A stretch of 64,000 nt of DNA from assembly GCA_040954595.2 (NCBI GenBank), contig CM082576.2, positions 10,416,001-10,480,000 of the forward strand, read 5' to 3'. Source of the DNA: Balanoglossus misakiensis (lineage: Eukaryota; Hemichordata). The notes under the pieces were generated by a model. The model was not told the origin of the DNA. It did not search any database and saw nothing but the letters and a program-made list of their open reading frames with translations. The translations under genes and the position numbers were made by a program. The number at the start of each line of letters is the position of its first letter. Position 1 is the first letter of the stretch. Below, in pieces: positions 31,401 to 42,974 of the stretch.

Positions 31401-31860
31401 AACTGTACTTGTATTTTGCTCTTTAAACAGGTATTTGCAGAACTGGAACCTGGGGATAGTGACTACGTTTCCGTGAAACAAATTGAACGCAGTGCGCATA
31501 AATTATTTGCATTGTTCCAGAAACCTGACAAACATGACCCTTCAGGTAATTTGGTTGTTTTTTTTTCTACATCTAAACGTCATACAATAACAGTTTTGTA
31601 CATGCATGGCCGAGGATTGAGAGTTTGTCAAATTGTTTGGTGTATTTTTTGCTGATATATCGAAACTGTGTAGCCAAGTCGACGTGCAGTTAACTGCTAC
31701 AAGTAAGTAATCTGCAAGTAAAGAATCTTTTTTTTTTCATCTTGCAGGAACTGAATTTCAGGAGGCTCTATCAGATGACAGAAACATGGATGACAAAGCG
31801 TACTTGGAGACAAACCAACAAACAGAGCAGAAAGGAAAAGCTATCCATGATGAATTTTAA
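28415..31860 (+). CDS. Predicted ER-lumenal JmjC-domain oxygenase with EF-hand and C-terminal HDEF
   Basis: Exons: 28415-29207, 29566-29764, 30046-30124, 30274-30360, 30505-30665, 30874-30979, 31431-31545 and 31748-31860, summing to 550 residues. A signal peptide is visible at residues 1-25 (hydrophobic TFAVTIFLTGTVLSA). The JmjC/cupin domain spans about 60-330, with the iron triad H187-x-D189 (SLLHRDADN) and H268 (GYWHRV), so 2-oxoglutarate/Fe(II) dioxygenase activity is plausible. A canonical EF-hand loop lies at about 392-403 (DRNGDGVLTCAE) and a degenerate acidic one near 490 (EPGDSDYVS). The protein ends in HDEF, an HDEL/KDEL-type retrieval signal. Signal peptide plus retrieval signal predict residence in the ER lumen. 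The JmjC part resembles the small JMJD hydroxylases (JMJD7/JMJD5/JMJD8 type) rather than histone demethylases. I do not recognise a named vertebrate orthologue with this full architecture. Substrate unknown. AATAAA at 32187 follows. Confidence 0.88.
29867..29893 (+). repeat. Solo TTAA-flanked terminal inverted repeat
   Basis: In an intron of the JmjC gene, TTAA is followed by AGGTACACAGTCACCT, which differs at two positions from the left end of the 35595-35787 element (AGGTATACGGTCACCT). No matching right end was found nearby, so this is probably a decayed or truncated copy. Confidence 0.45.
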
Positions 31861-33704
31861 AATCCCATTGATGGGTGAGACTGCATATGAAAAAGTTCCC
31901 CTTATACCTCATCAAAATTATCACTGCAGGTGGTTTCACACTTCATCAAAAGCATGCATGGCTCTCAGCTTTCGTGTGTGTTCACATTTGATAACACATG
32001 CTGTGTAGTAATATGTTGATTGTCTCCCTTTCGATTAGGAGTTCACGAATAAAAATGCACCAAGAGAAACACTATAGGCAGATGTTTCACTTTATGATTA
32101 AATCCCTCAATTGATGTGTACGTGTATATACTTGTTTTGTGGAACTTGAAAGGCTAAGAGCTGTAAATTTGGATTAATATTTTTTAAATAAAATAATTGT
32201 GTTACCAATGTGGGAATAGAAAATTCTCAAAGGTTTTGTGCCCTTCTGATATTTGTACATTATTTTTCTCAAGGGCCATGATGTGTCCAAAATGTAATTA
32301 TACTTTCCTCAGATACAACCATGTTTGAAATTGCATTGTTGACATGTTGTGTTTGTTGGATGATAAAGGCTTTTGTAAGTCTTTCTGCATTATTTGTTTG
32401 TTTCTAATGTTAAGTGTTCTTTTAATGGCCGCTGGTTTTATGTTTTAGGTGAGATTTCAGGAGTATCTGAATTTGTAAGGCACTCCTCTTCATCCTGGCT
32501 AGAGAAAATACAGACTAGGTCTGTGAGATGTGTGTGTGTTGAATATGTTTTCTTCCTTATATATATTGACACAACTTTATATAATGTAATTTGCATCTGT
32601 GGATTTGTTTTGCTATGCAATCCAATGTGGCAGCGGGTATGTATCAGATTTTTAGAACCACTTTCCCGTAATAGTGTGAGAGCAATAAAGTATATTTTTT
32701 TGTGCTGATCACTTCTAGATCGCAAATTGCAAACTGATGTTCTTTTAATTTTCACAAACTTCTGTAGGTTTGATACACCTATAGAGGCTTATTTATACGG
32801 ATTACCAGCAAAACTTCCGAATGGACTGTATTCAACCGATATATCTGCCCTGCCCGACAAAAAAAATCGGCTCCCAATACAGACTAAAAATATGTCCCCT
32901 GCCCAAGCAAGTGATAAAAATTCAAAATTTCCTCGGCCCTACCCTCAAAAAGTCATCCCGAATATAGCTTTTCCGGTGAATAGCTCCGGGGCTGCACCCG
33001 TATAGCCACTGCTAGTAAACACCATCCGCCATTTGAAGTTTGAATCCGCACAAAGAAGGACTTTCGTTCCCGATTCTCCTATATGTAAGTATCTATTGAG
33101 ATATGATCATGTTGCCGATGATCGCAGGTGTACTTAATTACGTCTTAAGCCTCCTGTGGATATTTACACCACTTTTTTTTCCGACAAAGACGCAAGTATT
33201 TTCAAATGTGCTTCAGAAATGTTCGTTTTGCTGCATTTTCTTTTGGTTATGTTCCCGTTTCTTTTTTGGACGCTCATGTTTCTGGAAAGCAGGACGATAA
33301 ACATTTCCCGTAGGACTTTCGAAAAAACTGTTATATCGTTAGAGATAAGTTCGAAGATGCCACAGCACGCGTCGACTGAAGATATCATCATCATCCCCTC
33401 CGCATCGATCTCCACCAGAATGTCACCATTTGCAGACTTTTGGTTAATTCCTTTAAATTAAACCTTTTCAAGGGAGAATTTGATTTATAAAGGACGAATT
33501 TCTTGAACGGATATGGAACGGTCACTGTTTCCATCAAAATAAGGTTTCGTTATTTAGTTAAGTGTAATTTTCTGCAAGTTTTTAAATTCTTAAATTTGAG
33601 CTTATTTGGTAATGCTTTAGTCGCGTACGGAAGACCGGTTCTTTGAAAGCAACCGAATCAGATTTTCCTCTGTTCACAGATCAAAGTATCAAACTAGCAG
33701 AACC
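31861..33704. other. Intergenic stretch with an unassigned exon-like frame
   Basis: AATAAA at 32187-32192 probably ends the JmjC gene. From 32768, after a TTCTGTAG acceptor-like site, an open frame of 78 codons runs to TAG at 33005, rich in Pro, Lys and Ser (FDTPIEAYLYGLPAKL start). It matches nothing I know and has no partner exon. Around 33156-33461 both strands are open for 80-100 codons; the plus frame has a hydrophobic stretch. Neither can be called a gene. Confidence 0.35.
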
Positions 33705-34843
33705 ATGTCCGCGAAACTGTCATTCGCACTCGCTCTACTGGCCGTTGTCTCCTCCGTGAGTGCCCACAGAGGATTTGGTGGTCGTAGAATTGGTGGTTCT
33801 AGAGTTGGCCCCAGTGATGGTCAAGCGTGTGGCTTTGCTTCAACCACAATTTTCGACAACACGCTCTTGAACAACTTGATGGTCGAGATTCCTTGCGATG
33901 ATGAAATTGAAGGCCTGCCCTCGCAGATCAGTGGCCTCGTCGCCGATCAACCCCGGGTATCGTACCTCGCAGCGCTGGCAGGCGAAAAGGTATTCGTTGG
34001 TCGTGCGCTCATTGAATTTGGAGTCTCATCCAAACTGGATACAGTTAGCGTTAAAAGCTACGTGAGTATTGTACAATTTGGGTTTTAGGATTCAATAGTT
34101 GTACATAGTTTTCTAGTTTTTCCCCTATGACAAAACATTTCTAATAGCTATATTGCAGTTCCGTGTCTGTAAACCTCAAATTTTCATTTCGGCCAGCTTT
34201 AACATTTTTGTGAACTTTGATATTTATGTCAAATATTATATACTGCGAAAATTTTGCTGAGCTCTCTACAGATATTGATCTCACACAGTGAAAATGAGCT
34301 CTACTTTCCCTCCTATGTTGACTTTTATCCAAGAAACGTTTTTTTTTTCAAATCTCCGAATGTGACCTATTAAATCTCTCTCATATATGAAGGGGCGGAA
34401 GGTAATCAGTGCTGAAGATTTGGATGGCTGCTACAAATGTACTGTGGACGTCTATACATCAAGTGATATTAAGGCAACAACATGTTCTCGAATAGTAAGT
34501 AGGCTATCTTACGAAAATGCAGCATTGCTATTCCACATGTTCCATTGGCGAGACTCTGGTTTCCTTGAAACCAACGTCTGTAGACCTGTGGTCTTTTTAG
34601 TCGAGGACCTCTGGTGCGACTGCTTTAATACTGTCGTGGTATCGATCTACCGAATCGATCTATAGTACTGTATTACATACACCTGTTTTTCAACTTCTAC
34701 AGGATTCCTGTATTCCTGAACTGGATGGCATATACTGGGGAGCATCTTCACCAGTGGAAACAGATGCATGGGTTTCATCATGTTTAATTGAAGGGAACGA
34801 TGAAAAATACACTACTTATTGTAAATTTCGAAAGATAGCCTAA
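33705..34843 (+). CDS. Small secreted cysteine-rich protein, unrecognised family
   Basis: Three exons, 33705-34061, 34393-34494 and 34703-34843, all joined in phase 0, encode 199 residues. A clear signal peptide is present (KLSFALALLAVVSSVSA, cleavage likely after residue 20). The mature protein begins with a short Gly/Arg-rich segment (HRGFGGRRIGGSR). Eight Cys follow: QACGF, IPCDD, GCYKC (two), TTCSR, DSCIP, SSCLI and YCKF, enough for four disulfides. There is no transmembrane segment and no domain I recognise. Clean phase-0 junctions, an ATG in good context and AATAAA at 34966 support a real gene. The second intron acceptor (ATATATGAAG) has a weak pyrimidine tract, so exon 2's start is the least certain point. 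Function is not inferred beyond extracellular or lumenal location. Confidence 0.75.
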
Positions 34844-35441
34844 TCTCCACGGTTTAAGCCCCCAAAAGTTTTGTGATCGACATCATTCCAGAACAGGCGT
34901 TTAGAAATTGTTTTGGGTGTGACTTTTGGTGACTTGTCGGTGTTTTTCTCTTCCAACACTAGTGAAATAAACAAAGATCTCATACGCATTAGAAATGGCA
35001 TGGTGTTTAAATGATGGTTGTGAATAAATGCACACAAAAACGACCAGAACGATCTCGTATGAGTAGTCAACTTGCACAGTTCCTCCCTGTTATAGAGGCC
35101 GGACTATGGTAGGCCTACATTGTAAACTTTTCATCGTCATCTTTGAAATGACCTCGTCTGAAGTGGAATATATAGTACTGATGACACAGAAATATGGTTT
35201 GGCTCCTCGATATTTACCAAATAGTTTTCAAGAACTAATATTTTATCAAATATTTCCAGATCACAAAAACTTCCATCTGTAATAATATATTAACGGCGCC
35301 TGCTTCCCGTCCAGAAAATGGGAGAAGCGCTTTCTCAGTCGAGTACATGTACAGACACCAGGCTATGGAACACACTGTTTGAGTGGAAAATGAGTTGGCT
35401 TTATTCTCTTCTGAAATAAAATAGATAAATATACAATAAAT

Positions 35442-35485
35442 AGATGGATGGATGGATGGATGGATGGATGGATGGATGAGTGGAT
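35442..35485. repeat. (GATG)n microsatellite
   Basis: About ten copies of the tetranucleotide GATG, followed by degenerate copies (GAGTGGATGAACGAACG). Intergenic. Confidence 0.9.
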
Positions 35486-35594
35486 GAACGAACGAAAAAC
35501 CCAATACATGTACTAAATAAATAAAATAAAATTAGGTAACTCTACATGTACTATAAACCAACTAACTTTAAAAAATTAAAAATATTAGACAAGC

Positions 35595-35787
35595 TTAAAG
35601 GTATACGGTCACCTATGGAAAATTAGCTATAGTTACCATGGCAAAATAAGATCTAGCCAATCACTGATTTTCAGTGGGTGGCACACGCGAAAAAAAGAGC
35701 GCCACCGTATGTTCTTTAGAACGCTCAAATACACCATTTCAGCCATATATGGGCGTACGTTATTTGGAGGTGACTGTATACCTTTAA
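35595..35787. mobile_element. Miniature inverted-repeat element with TTAA ends
   Basis: The 193-bp segment begins TTAA-AGGTATACGGTCACCT and ends AGGTGACTGTATACCT-TTAA, so 16-bp terminal inverted repeats with one mismatch are bounded by a TTAA duplication. The interior has no open frame. TTAA target duplications are typical of piggyBac and Kolobok elements, so this is probably a non-autonomous relative. A related single end sits at 29867. Confidence 0.8.
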
Positions 35788-36060
35788 CGCTCAAGCACAG
35801 GAAGATTTCAACCATGGTCCCTCATAAACTGGTCGTGCCTGATGTGAGCAATCCAATCAGAAATTTCTCCTCCGTCGCCCTCCCCTCTCCCACTTACCCC
35901 GCCCTCCACGTCGTGTTGTGGTGCAACATAGGACGACCCCGGTTAACCCCATGACCTTTGACATGGGTCAGCTGTGAAACGTGCAGATTCAAGCGATTGC
36001 GCACCGTACCATCGCCGGTTTTGTATTTTCTAGCCAAAATAGACCATCATTACGAAGATC

Positions 36061-38452
36061 ATGGCAACTCTAACTGCCCAAGCTGTAACGAGCCAAATGG
36101 CTGGTAGGTGACGATGTTACAAATATGCACATTTTGTTCGGTTTCAAATCCGCTTTCATGCTGTGGTGACTGGTGGTGTTTAGTGTGGTGTTATGATGTG
36201 GCCCGTAGCCGGGGCAGTGGACCCTCAGCATTGTGGTGTGTTGATGTTTTGAGGTGTTATTAGGGCTGTAGTGTTGGCACACACCCCCCCCCCCCCATTG
36301 CCTCTCTCTCTCTCATCAGTCTCTTGGTTGTAATTGGGGTACACCATTTGATATGGGCGGGGGTTAAAACATGGTGGTGAGTGAGCCTCCGTGATTTTGT
36401 TAAAGTATTCAAACAATTTCAAAGAACATCTGTATGTGTATGATATCCCTTTGTACATTTTTCTTGCAGGAAAGGAGAAATTACAGGATAAAGTGTGTTT
36501 ATTCCAACCGTATGAAGGTATGTCATCCATGTCTGAAAATGATTACATCCATCAATTCCTAGGAATGGTGATGAAGCCACTGTATGTTTACTGTGTTTTG
36601 CGATACGATCCAATATGGCTGGCTGAATCACAATATAAAGTTCCCTTAGCTTTTACTATAGTATAACTGTCTGTGTCAGAAACTGTGTTTGAGGTGATCC
36701 AATCTAGGTCCCTGAATTTAACAACAGACACTATTTTGTCAGTTGAACAGATCATTCTGCCGGAAACTGCACAGAGTTTAGCTGTCAAGACGTTTCTTAG
36801 TATGTGTGATATTAAATATCAGCTGGAGTTGAGAACGAATGCAGAACAAATGTCACCATCAGGTAAGTTAATTATGACACTTCTGAACAGTATCGTTTGG
36901 TTGTTTTTGATTGGTCAGTTCCTTTGACAATTCACTCTTCAAACAGGTTAACTTCAGGTGATGATAATTTTTATTCACAGGAAAAGTTCCATTTATCAAA
37001 GTTGGTCCACACATTGTGTCGGAGTTTGAACCTGTCATTGAGTTCTATGCTGCCAGGGTAAGTATGGATAGTTTTGTCACTTTTAAAAGAAACGACTATT
37101 ATAAATTTACATGCAGACCATGACTTTCGTACTACATGCTACAAAAAGACATGCAGCATTGCAGGTCTTAGTGCAGTCTCAACTTCTAAAATGTCATATT
37201 TTTAACACAGGCTGTGAATCGAATATTTCTAAATAACAGAAACCTGTTCCTGTTTTTCTCTAGGGGAAATCTTTATCAGCAGACATGGATATGAGTCAGA
37301 GAGCAGAAATGAAATCTTACATGTCACTAGTGATCAGTAACTTGCATATGGCAGAGGTATGTTGCTATGGTAATGGCTGATGATCTGAAACAACTGAAGA
37401 ATGTATGTTACCTTTGATTGCTTTTTGCTCATATGAAGGATGAATTCTGGAATGGAATTTACACTGGTATCTCTGTGTGTGGATTGTCAACCTAAAGGCT
37501 ATTGGTCATAATAATAACACTGGTGCTCTTGTAATTTTCTGAATTTGGTATTTTCTTTCTCTCAGTTACATGTTTCATGGTATGACAGTACAACGGTTGA
37601 AGAGATCACACGACCTAGGTATGGATCTCCGTATCCGTGGCCACTGAATCATATTCTAGCCTACAGCAAACAGTGGGAAGTCTATAGACTACTCCACTCT
37701 TCTGGATGGACGGCAAAAACATTGGAACAGGTAACAAATGAACTGCCATTCATGCAGCTTATCATCACAATGTCTTATTCTCAGCAGTCTGGAAATCAGA
37801 ACATGGTTGCTATAGAGTCCATATAACTTCAAATTAATATTGGTCGGACTGCTTTTTCACTTTGGCAGGTGTATGCAGAAGTTGATATATGTTGCAAGGC
37901 TTTGTCGGAACGTCTGGACAATCAATACTACTTCTTCCTCGATCGGTAAGTACGATCTGCTGTTGAATTGTACGTACCAGGTAGTAGTAGTCATTTGCTT
38001 TTTACTCATAACCTCCAGCTGCAGTGCATAAGAGAGACATGGGGATGGGTCTGCAAAAAGCCCAAACATCACACCCAGGGCAGTTAAACCATATTTGGGC
38101 AGTCAGAATTGATGGTTGTGGCGCCCTCGCTCAGTAGGAGAGAGTCAATATCTTGCATATAGACAGCCTCATTTTGAAAACGGGGCGGCCATCTTTGATT
38201 TGTCGAGTTGTACGGTGTGTATAACTTACACTAACATTTCCCATTCCTTGATTATTTTACCCCAGACCAACTGAACTTGACGCCTTGGTGTTCGGTCACC
38301 TGTACACCTTGCTCACAACACGACTCACAAACAAGAAATTCGTGGAGATCATTGAGAAGTATCCCACATTGATTCGGTTCTGTCAGCGCATTGAGAAAGA
38401 ATACTTCGAAGAGAAGCATGCAGCTGCCGTTAACAATGAAAGCGTGGAGTGA
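36061..38452 (+). CDS. MTX2: Metaxin-2
   Basis: MTX2 is a cytosol-facing mitochondrial outer-membrane protein that partners metaxin-1 and the SAM complex in beta-barrel protein assembly. Exons: 36061-36103, 36470-36517, 36743-36862, 36981-37057, 37264-37356, 37566-37730, 37869-37945 and 38266-38452, giving 269 residues against about 263 in human. Conserved segments: [14 protein letters not shown]-like [39 protein letters not shown] and [20 protein letters not shown]. The fold is GST-like, with thioredoxin-like and helical parts and no N-terminal presequence. The ATG at 36061 gives [14 protein letters not shown], which matches the vertebrate start in length and pattern. The gene is convergent with COMMD7. 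Confidence 0.97.
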
Positions 38453-39605
38453 AGCAGTCAATGTGTCCTCATTCGTACATGTATTTATATACTTGGATGC
38501 TGTGTTGGAATCCAAGATGCATAACATTTCTGATATTGGTAACTTGTAAATGCAGAGTCCTGCGTCTGTCAACAGTTTTGATCACTCTGAGTTTAGAAGT
38601 CATTGTTGAAATTTAGCTAAGAATTCATTGGAAGTTAAAAATATCAAACTGCTCTGGGCCCTTAAAGTCCTCAGCAGAAAACAAAATTGTCTGTCACTCC
38701 CAGAAATAGTCACTTTTGCTAAAATGGGGATCATGAAATTTGATTTCGCCAAAATCACTCCTGCAAATGGAACTTTTGACCTCGAAAATTCTGCTAAATC
38801 CAGACTTTGAGTGTACGAACCCGAAAATGAGTAAATACAAACTGTGTTCCGAGGATGCCAAAGAAGTTGTTGTATTATAAACAGAAATCACTTAGGGAAA
38901 TATGGCCGTACTTGGGCCATCAGGTTTCATTTTGTTTTATGTAGTGCTAGTAGCACACTACAATGCAACATATAATTTCCAGTGTCCAATATGAGTGCCA
39001 AAAGGAATGTTCAAGATAATTTCTGTGTGTGTGTGCAATGTACCAACATATTGCACAGTTCAAGATCGCAGTAAAATGCATTATTAAAAAAAATTCTGGC
39101 ATTTATAGTCTTTTAATACAATAAAAATAGAATGTTGCAGATACATATATCCTGAATGGAACATAGTACAGTAATGCAACATCATGAAAGGTGGAAACCC
39201 CCCTTCAATGATTTGGCAGTCTGACCTACCAATGTGACTTTGTGACTTTCTATGTGCCATGCGATCAGACCCTACAGGCTAATCCTGTCTAAATAAAATC
39301 TAAATATAGGTTGCTCTTCTATGAACATAAAATTTCTGCCAATCGACACTGCCATCCACTTTTGAAACCTGAAGATGTTCAGCAATGAAGATCTTGCGCA
39401 TTTCATTGTATCTCCCCAGCACATATGCTGAAGACGAATCTCTGATGTTTATCTAACATTTTGGTAATACGGGCAGTATAAAACATGCATTTGTCTGATG
39501 GCTTCATGGAAACATAGTAGCCGGTGTATTTGATACAACATCCTGGTATCTGCATTCTGATACCATGCATGGCTATGCTCTTCGATAAGCTGAAGGGGTC
39601 AGAGG
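38453..39605. other. Convergent 3' UTRs of MTX2 and COMMD7
   Basis: Non-coding. AATAAA at 39292-39297 is a candidate MTX2 poly(A) signal. No clear minus-strand AATAAA for COMMD7 was singled out. A short (GT)n lies near 39027-39036. Confidence 0.4.
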
Positions 39606-41825
39606 TCATCCTTGACCGAAATAATCCAGGCTGGATTTCGCTTTTTCCATTTCGTGCAGGAAGGAGTAGAACTGGGGCACAGTCAGTTCTGTAAAAGATG
39701 GAAACAAACAGTGTTGAGCTGGAGAAGGTTAGGTCTTCGGTGATTTCATTGTTACTGTTAGTACTTCTAGTTTTCTGACAAGTGAATACATTTGAATTGC
39801 CACAGAGGGCCATAACTCGGTCAATAATTTTGAACACCTGCTACATTCTGTGAATATTCCACAATAATGGATAATTCTCTGTTCAGGTTTGGCTACCGTG
39901 CATGGCAGCTTATATTTGAGCACATGATTTGCCATGTACACAAACACAAGTGGTGTAAAAAAAGGGAACACAACGATCCTTGTGCCCTGCAGGTTGTGAC
40001 TTACCCATATAAACATTTTCGGTTCCATTGCCTTTATTTACAACCAGTTTCAACTGTAGAAATGTGTTGCCAACTTTGTTCACCTCACTACTGGCTGCTG
40101 TCACTATGGAGAAAGTTACAGAAATCAGTGATTATTTTTTGGACATCCGAGTTCATTTTTCAACAGAGGAAACAAATAAGAAGGGTATTTTGAATTGAAA
40201 TTCATTGTGTGATACCGGTATTTGTGAACTGTACCACGGTCATTTTGTGGAGTAGCCATGACTACCGTATATAAACAGTCAGTTCACTCAACCTTTAACT
40301 GGATTTGCGTGAGGAGAGTACTTCACAAATTCTGACTGAATACCGCTACATTCCAACTACCCAGACAGACAGACCTGTAGAATGTTGACTGAACATGGTT
40401 GACACTTGCCTCCAAATTTCCATTCCATATCAACCAGTTGATTGATCATTAAACTTTGACCAAGAGCTGTCCTGGATAACGCCACCAAATTCGCCTTCCA
40501 CTGAAACAAAATGAAAATAGAACGTTAAGTGGTTAGATTGGGTCTAATAGTAAGAGATCTGGAATGACCGATAACTAAGACTCGGGTGTTGCACAAACAC
40601 TCACCTGATTTGTTAAGTAGCTTGATTTCTCATCAGACAGACCTACAGAGAACAATTATAGATTTGTTGGATTACTCTATTAGTTTTCGCCCATTTTTCC
40701 GATAAGAGACTCATATTTTATCTGAGCATATTTTCATGGTTCACACATGTACTACCAATTAATATCAATGGAATGAAACCAAGTTCAATGTGACAGATTG
40801 CTACATGTATAATCACATAGGAAAATCCTCACCTAAATTGACGAGGTCTTCTTGTAGCTGTGGTGGTGTCATGTTTCTCTTGATTGCACCTGAAATGAGA
40901 AGAAAATCAACACTATTGTGTACTGCATTACGGATATAATTTTTGACCAGGAGTACTAAATACATGTACAGCAAAGTGCATATACATGTATATGTGTGTG
41001 GATAATTTGTATTCATAATAATGTAATTGGTTACTTACTGTATGGGATATTTAGGAGACCTTTAATTGCATTTCTCAGCGCTGAGGCACCTATTCCATGC
41101 TCTCCTGCAAATTCATCTAACTGACTCAGTAATTTCGACGACTGCACAAGAGGAAAAAGTACATGTCAGTTAATTAATTCATCTAGCTTTATATCCAGGA
41201 GTTTTCATGTACAAGTGCCATAGTCAATTTCCTACTTTCCAGGAATAAATGTTGTTTTTCCAGGATTTCCAAGGATTTTCCAGACGTTTCAAATTACAAG
41301 ACTTTCCTTGGGTGTTCCAAAACGGGGATCATTGTCTAATCCATTTTCATGTACTTACTGTGCTTGGTTCCTTTAAAAAAGTAATAACAATTCCAACCAA
41401 GTGTTCAAATGGCTACAAGAGAAACAGAAGTAATGTTTTAATACAACATTGGACATCACAGAAAAAACACGTCATCAAAACTCTTGATATTCAAGCAGGT
41501 TTCTTCAACATGTTCTTGCTTAGTGTGCCCGTGGGATCACGAATGGACGAAACTCGAAAGAGAGAGAGCAGATATAATGAAAGGGCAAGCCTACAACAGT
41601 CCATCCTCAACCCGGAAGTATTCATATGTACCTCACAGTCAGTCAGTTCATACGATGATACGTCTGATCTGGACATTTCTATTAAACACTGAACATTTTG
41701 CAAAGTGGTAGAAACCAGTAAGTGCTGATGGACCCACTCACCTCATCGCCAAACTTATTAAGTGTCTGGATATTGGCAAACAACGACTCCGGGGGCGTTT
41801 CTGATGTGAAGTGGAAGGTGGCCAT
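39606..41825 (-). CDS. COMMD7: COMM domain-containing protein 7
   Basis: COMMD7 is a subunit of the Commander (COMMD/CCDC22/CCDC93) complex that works with retriever and WASH in endosomal recycling; COMMDs also modulate NF-kB. Exons in transcript order: 41825-41742, 41412-41359, 41141-41039, 40889-40833, 40642-40605, 40500-40410, 40103-40005 and 39688-39606. They total 609 nt, 202 residues (human 200). The N-terminal helical region includes PFEHLVGIVITFLKEPST and SKLLSQLDEFAGE. The C-terminal COMM domain is unmistakable: LGQSLMINQLVDMEWKFGV, KVGNTFLQLKLVVNKGN, TENVYMELTVPQFYSFLHE. The intron after 40410 has a GC donor (GGAG|GCAAGT), and joining there is required to restore the conserved WKFGVT. 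The start ATG gives MATFHFTSETPPESLF, in line with other COMMD7 proteins. Confidence 0.96.
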
Positions 41826-42491
41826 GACTGGAGCTGCAGGTATCAACTTTGCCGCTGGTGGCGCTGTTGCAAATGATAGGACTCTCGCTTTGCTCAGTTC
41901 TTCAAGTCACCGAAACTTTTTTTTTTCAAACCATTCACGCCTTCTTTTTCACCGGATAATTTTTGAAGGGGTAAACACATCTTTTGAAGTCAAACAAAGT
42001 TCACGAGCGACACATTTTTTTCAAGCGCGACCATTCTGTGGGCTCTCCTTTGCGTTTTTTTTTTTATTCCGTTTCAATAGAGCATGGACTTCATCATGAT
42101 TACTACTAGTATGTCACTGACTGATTGCAACAGGAAAATTGTGCCGGTAAATGCCTAATTCCTGTGCTCGGATTGTATTTGGAGAAGATATAATTATACA
42201 TCTAGTACAAATTTCTGCTACTACACATTAACTGCAAGGGCATAAATCGACAAAGTGCGACTGTTGTCGGTTGCAATTTAAAAGTACTTCTCCAGATTGG
42301 ATCCGTAGGATGATGATTTAATTTCTCCGCGGATGCACGAAAGCATCCTCTGCTCGTCAAAAGCATCAAACTGCACATGTCGTAAACATTTCAGGTAGTT
42401 TATTCCACATTGCGGTAAGCTAACAAAACACCTATGTTTTCAATAATTACGTACTGAATACATTTTACCCAGAACAGACTACGAACAGCTC
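41826..42491. other. COMMD7 upstream region
   Basis: Probable promoter and 5' UTR of COMMD7 on the minus strand, with T-rich runs at 41918-41929 and 42054-42065. No other gene is recognised. Confidence 0.4.
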
Positions 42492-42564
42492 GCCTCAGTG
42501 GCCAAGTGGCTAAGGCGTCGGTCTCGTAAACCGAAGATCATGGGTTCGACTCCCATCTGAGGCT
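42492..42564 (+). tRNA. tRNA-Thr (anticodon CGU)
   Basis: 73 bases fold into a full cloverleaf. The acceptor stem pairs GCCTCAG with CTGAGGC, and the discriminator base is T. The D-arm contains GGCCAAGTGGCTAAGGC (A box) and the T-arm GGTTCGACTCC (B box). The anticodon loop CTCGTAA presents CGU, which reads the Thr codon ACG. No intron. A T-run (TTTTT) comes about 35 bases downstream. Confidence 0.95.
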
Positions 42565-42974
42565 TCAACCGGGTTAAACAGCCTGAGTCCTGCTTTCATT
42601 TTTGTTGCTTCAAACGGTTATGAATCATTACAATTTGACTTAAGTAATCCACAGGTAGTCGTATGAAAATTTAAAAGAAAAGCGGGAATTTCTGAGATTG
42701 TTTTAAAACCCCAAAATGGTGAAAAATAAGTGTAAGTGCGGACAAGCATTTGTGAAATTTGACAAAAAACGCAAGTGTAGGCCTATGGCTACCTGACATG
42801 TGTGTGTTGATGATGTCCGTCAAAACGTATTTTTCATAACCACTGTCACCGATGGCTCAGGAATTGAAAAATGCAAAACGCTAAAAAATTCCCTTTACTA
42901 AGAACGAAAAGTGAATTAAACAACCAGAGTCTGTACATAACTTTTCTTTTCTCACCAAGATAATCCTAGCAACT
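42565..42974. other. Spacer between the two tRNA genes
   Basis: 410 bp of AT-rich, non-coding sequence without similarity to the other tRNA flanks that I can see, so the tandem copies share only the tRNA body. Confidence 0.4.

Larger units (their letters stand above)
34844..36060. other. Intergenic stretch with repeats, MTX2 upstream
   Basis: Contains the poly(A) signal of the upstream gene (34966-34971), a (GATG)n microsatellite and a TTAA-flanked miniature element, listed separately. The part from about 35860 to 36060 is C- and CpG-richer and is the probable MTX2 promoter and 5' UTR. Confidence 0.5.

Noticed and set aside
33156-33461. Overlapping open frames on both strands, one with a hydrophobic stretch
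   Set aside because: No homology, no splice partners and no promoter or poly(A) context; cannot choose a strand.
41249-41692. Plus-strand 147-codon frame
   Set aside because: It runs antisense through a COMMD7 exon (41359-41412) and its introns, and resembles nothing.
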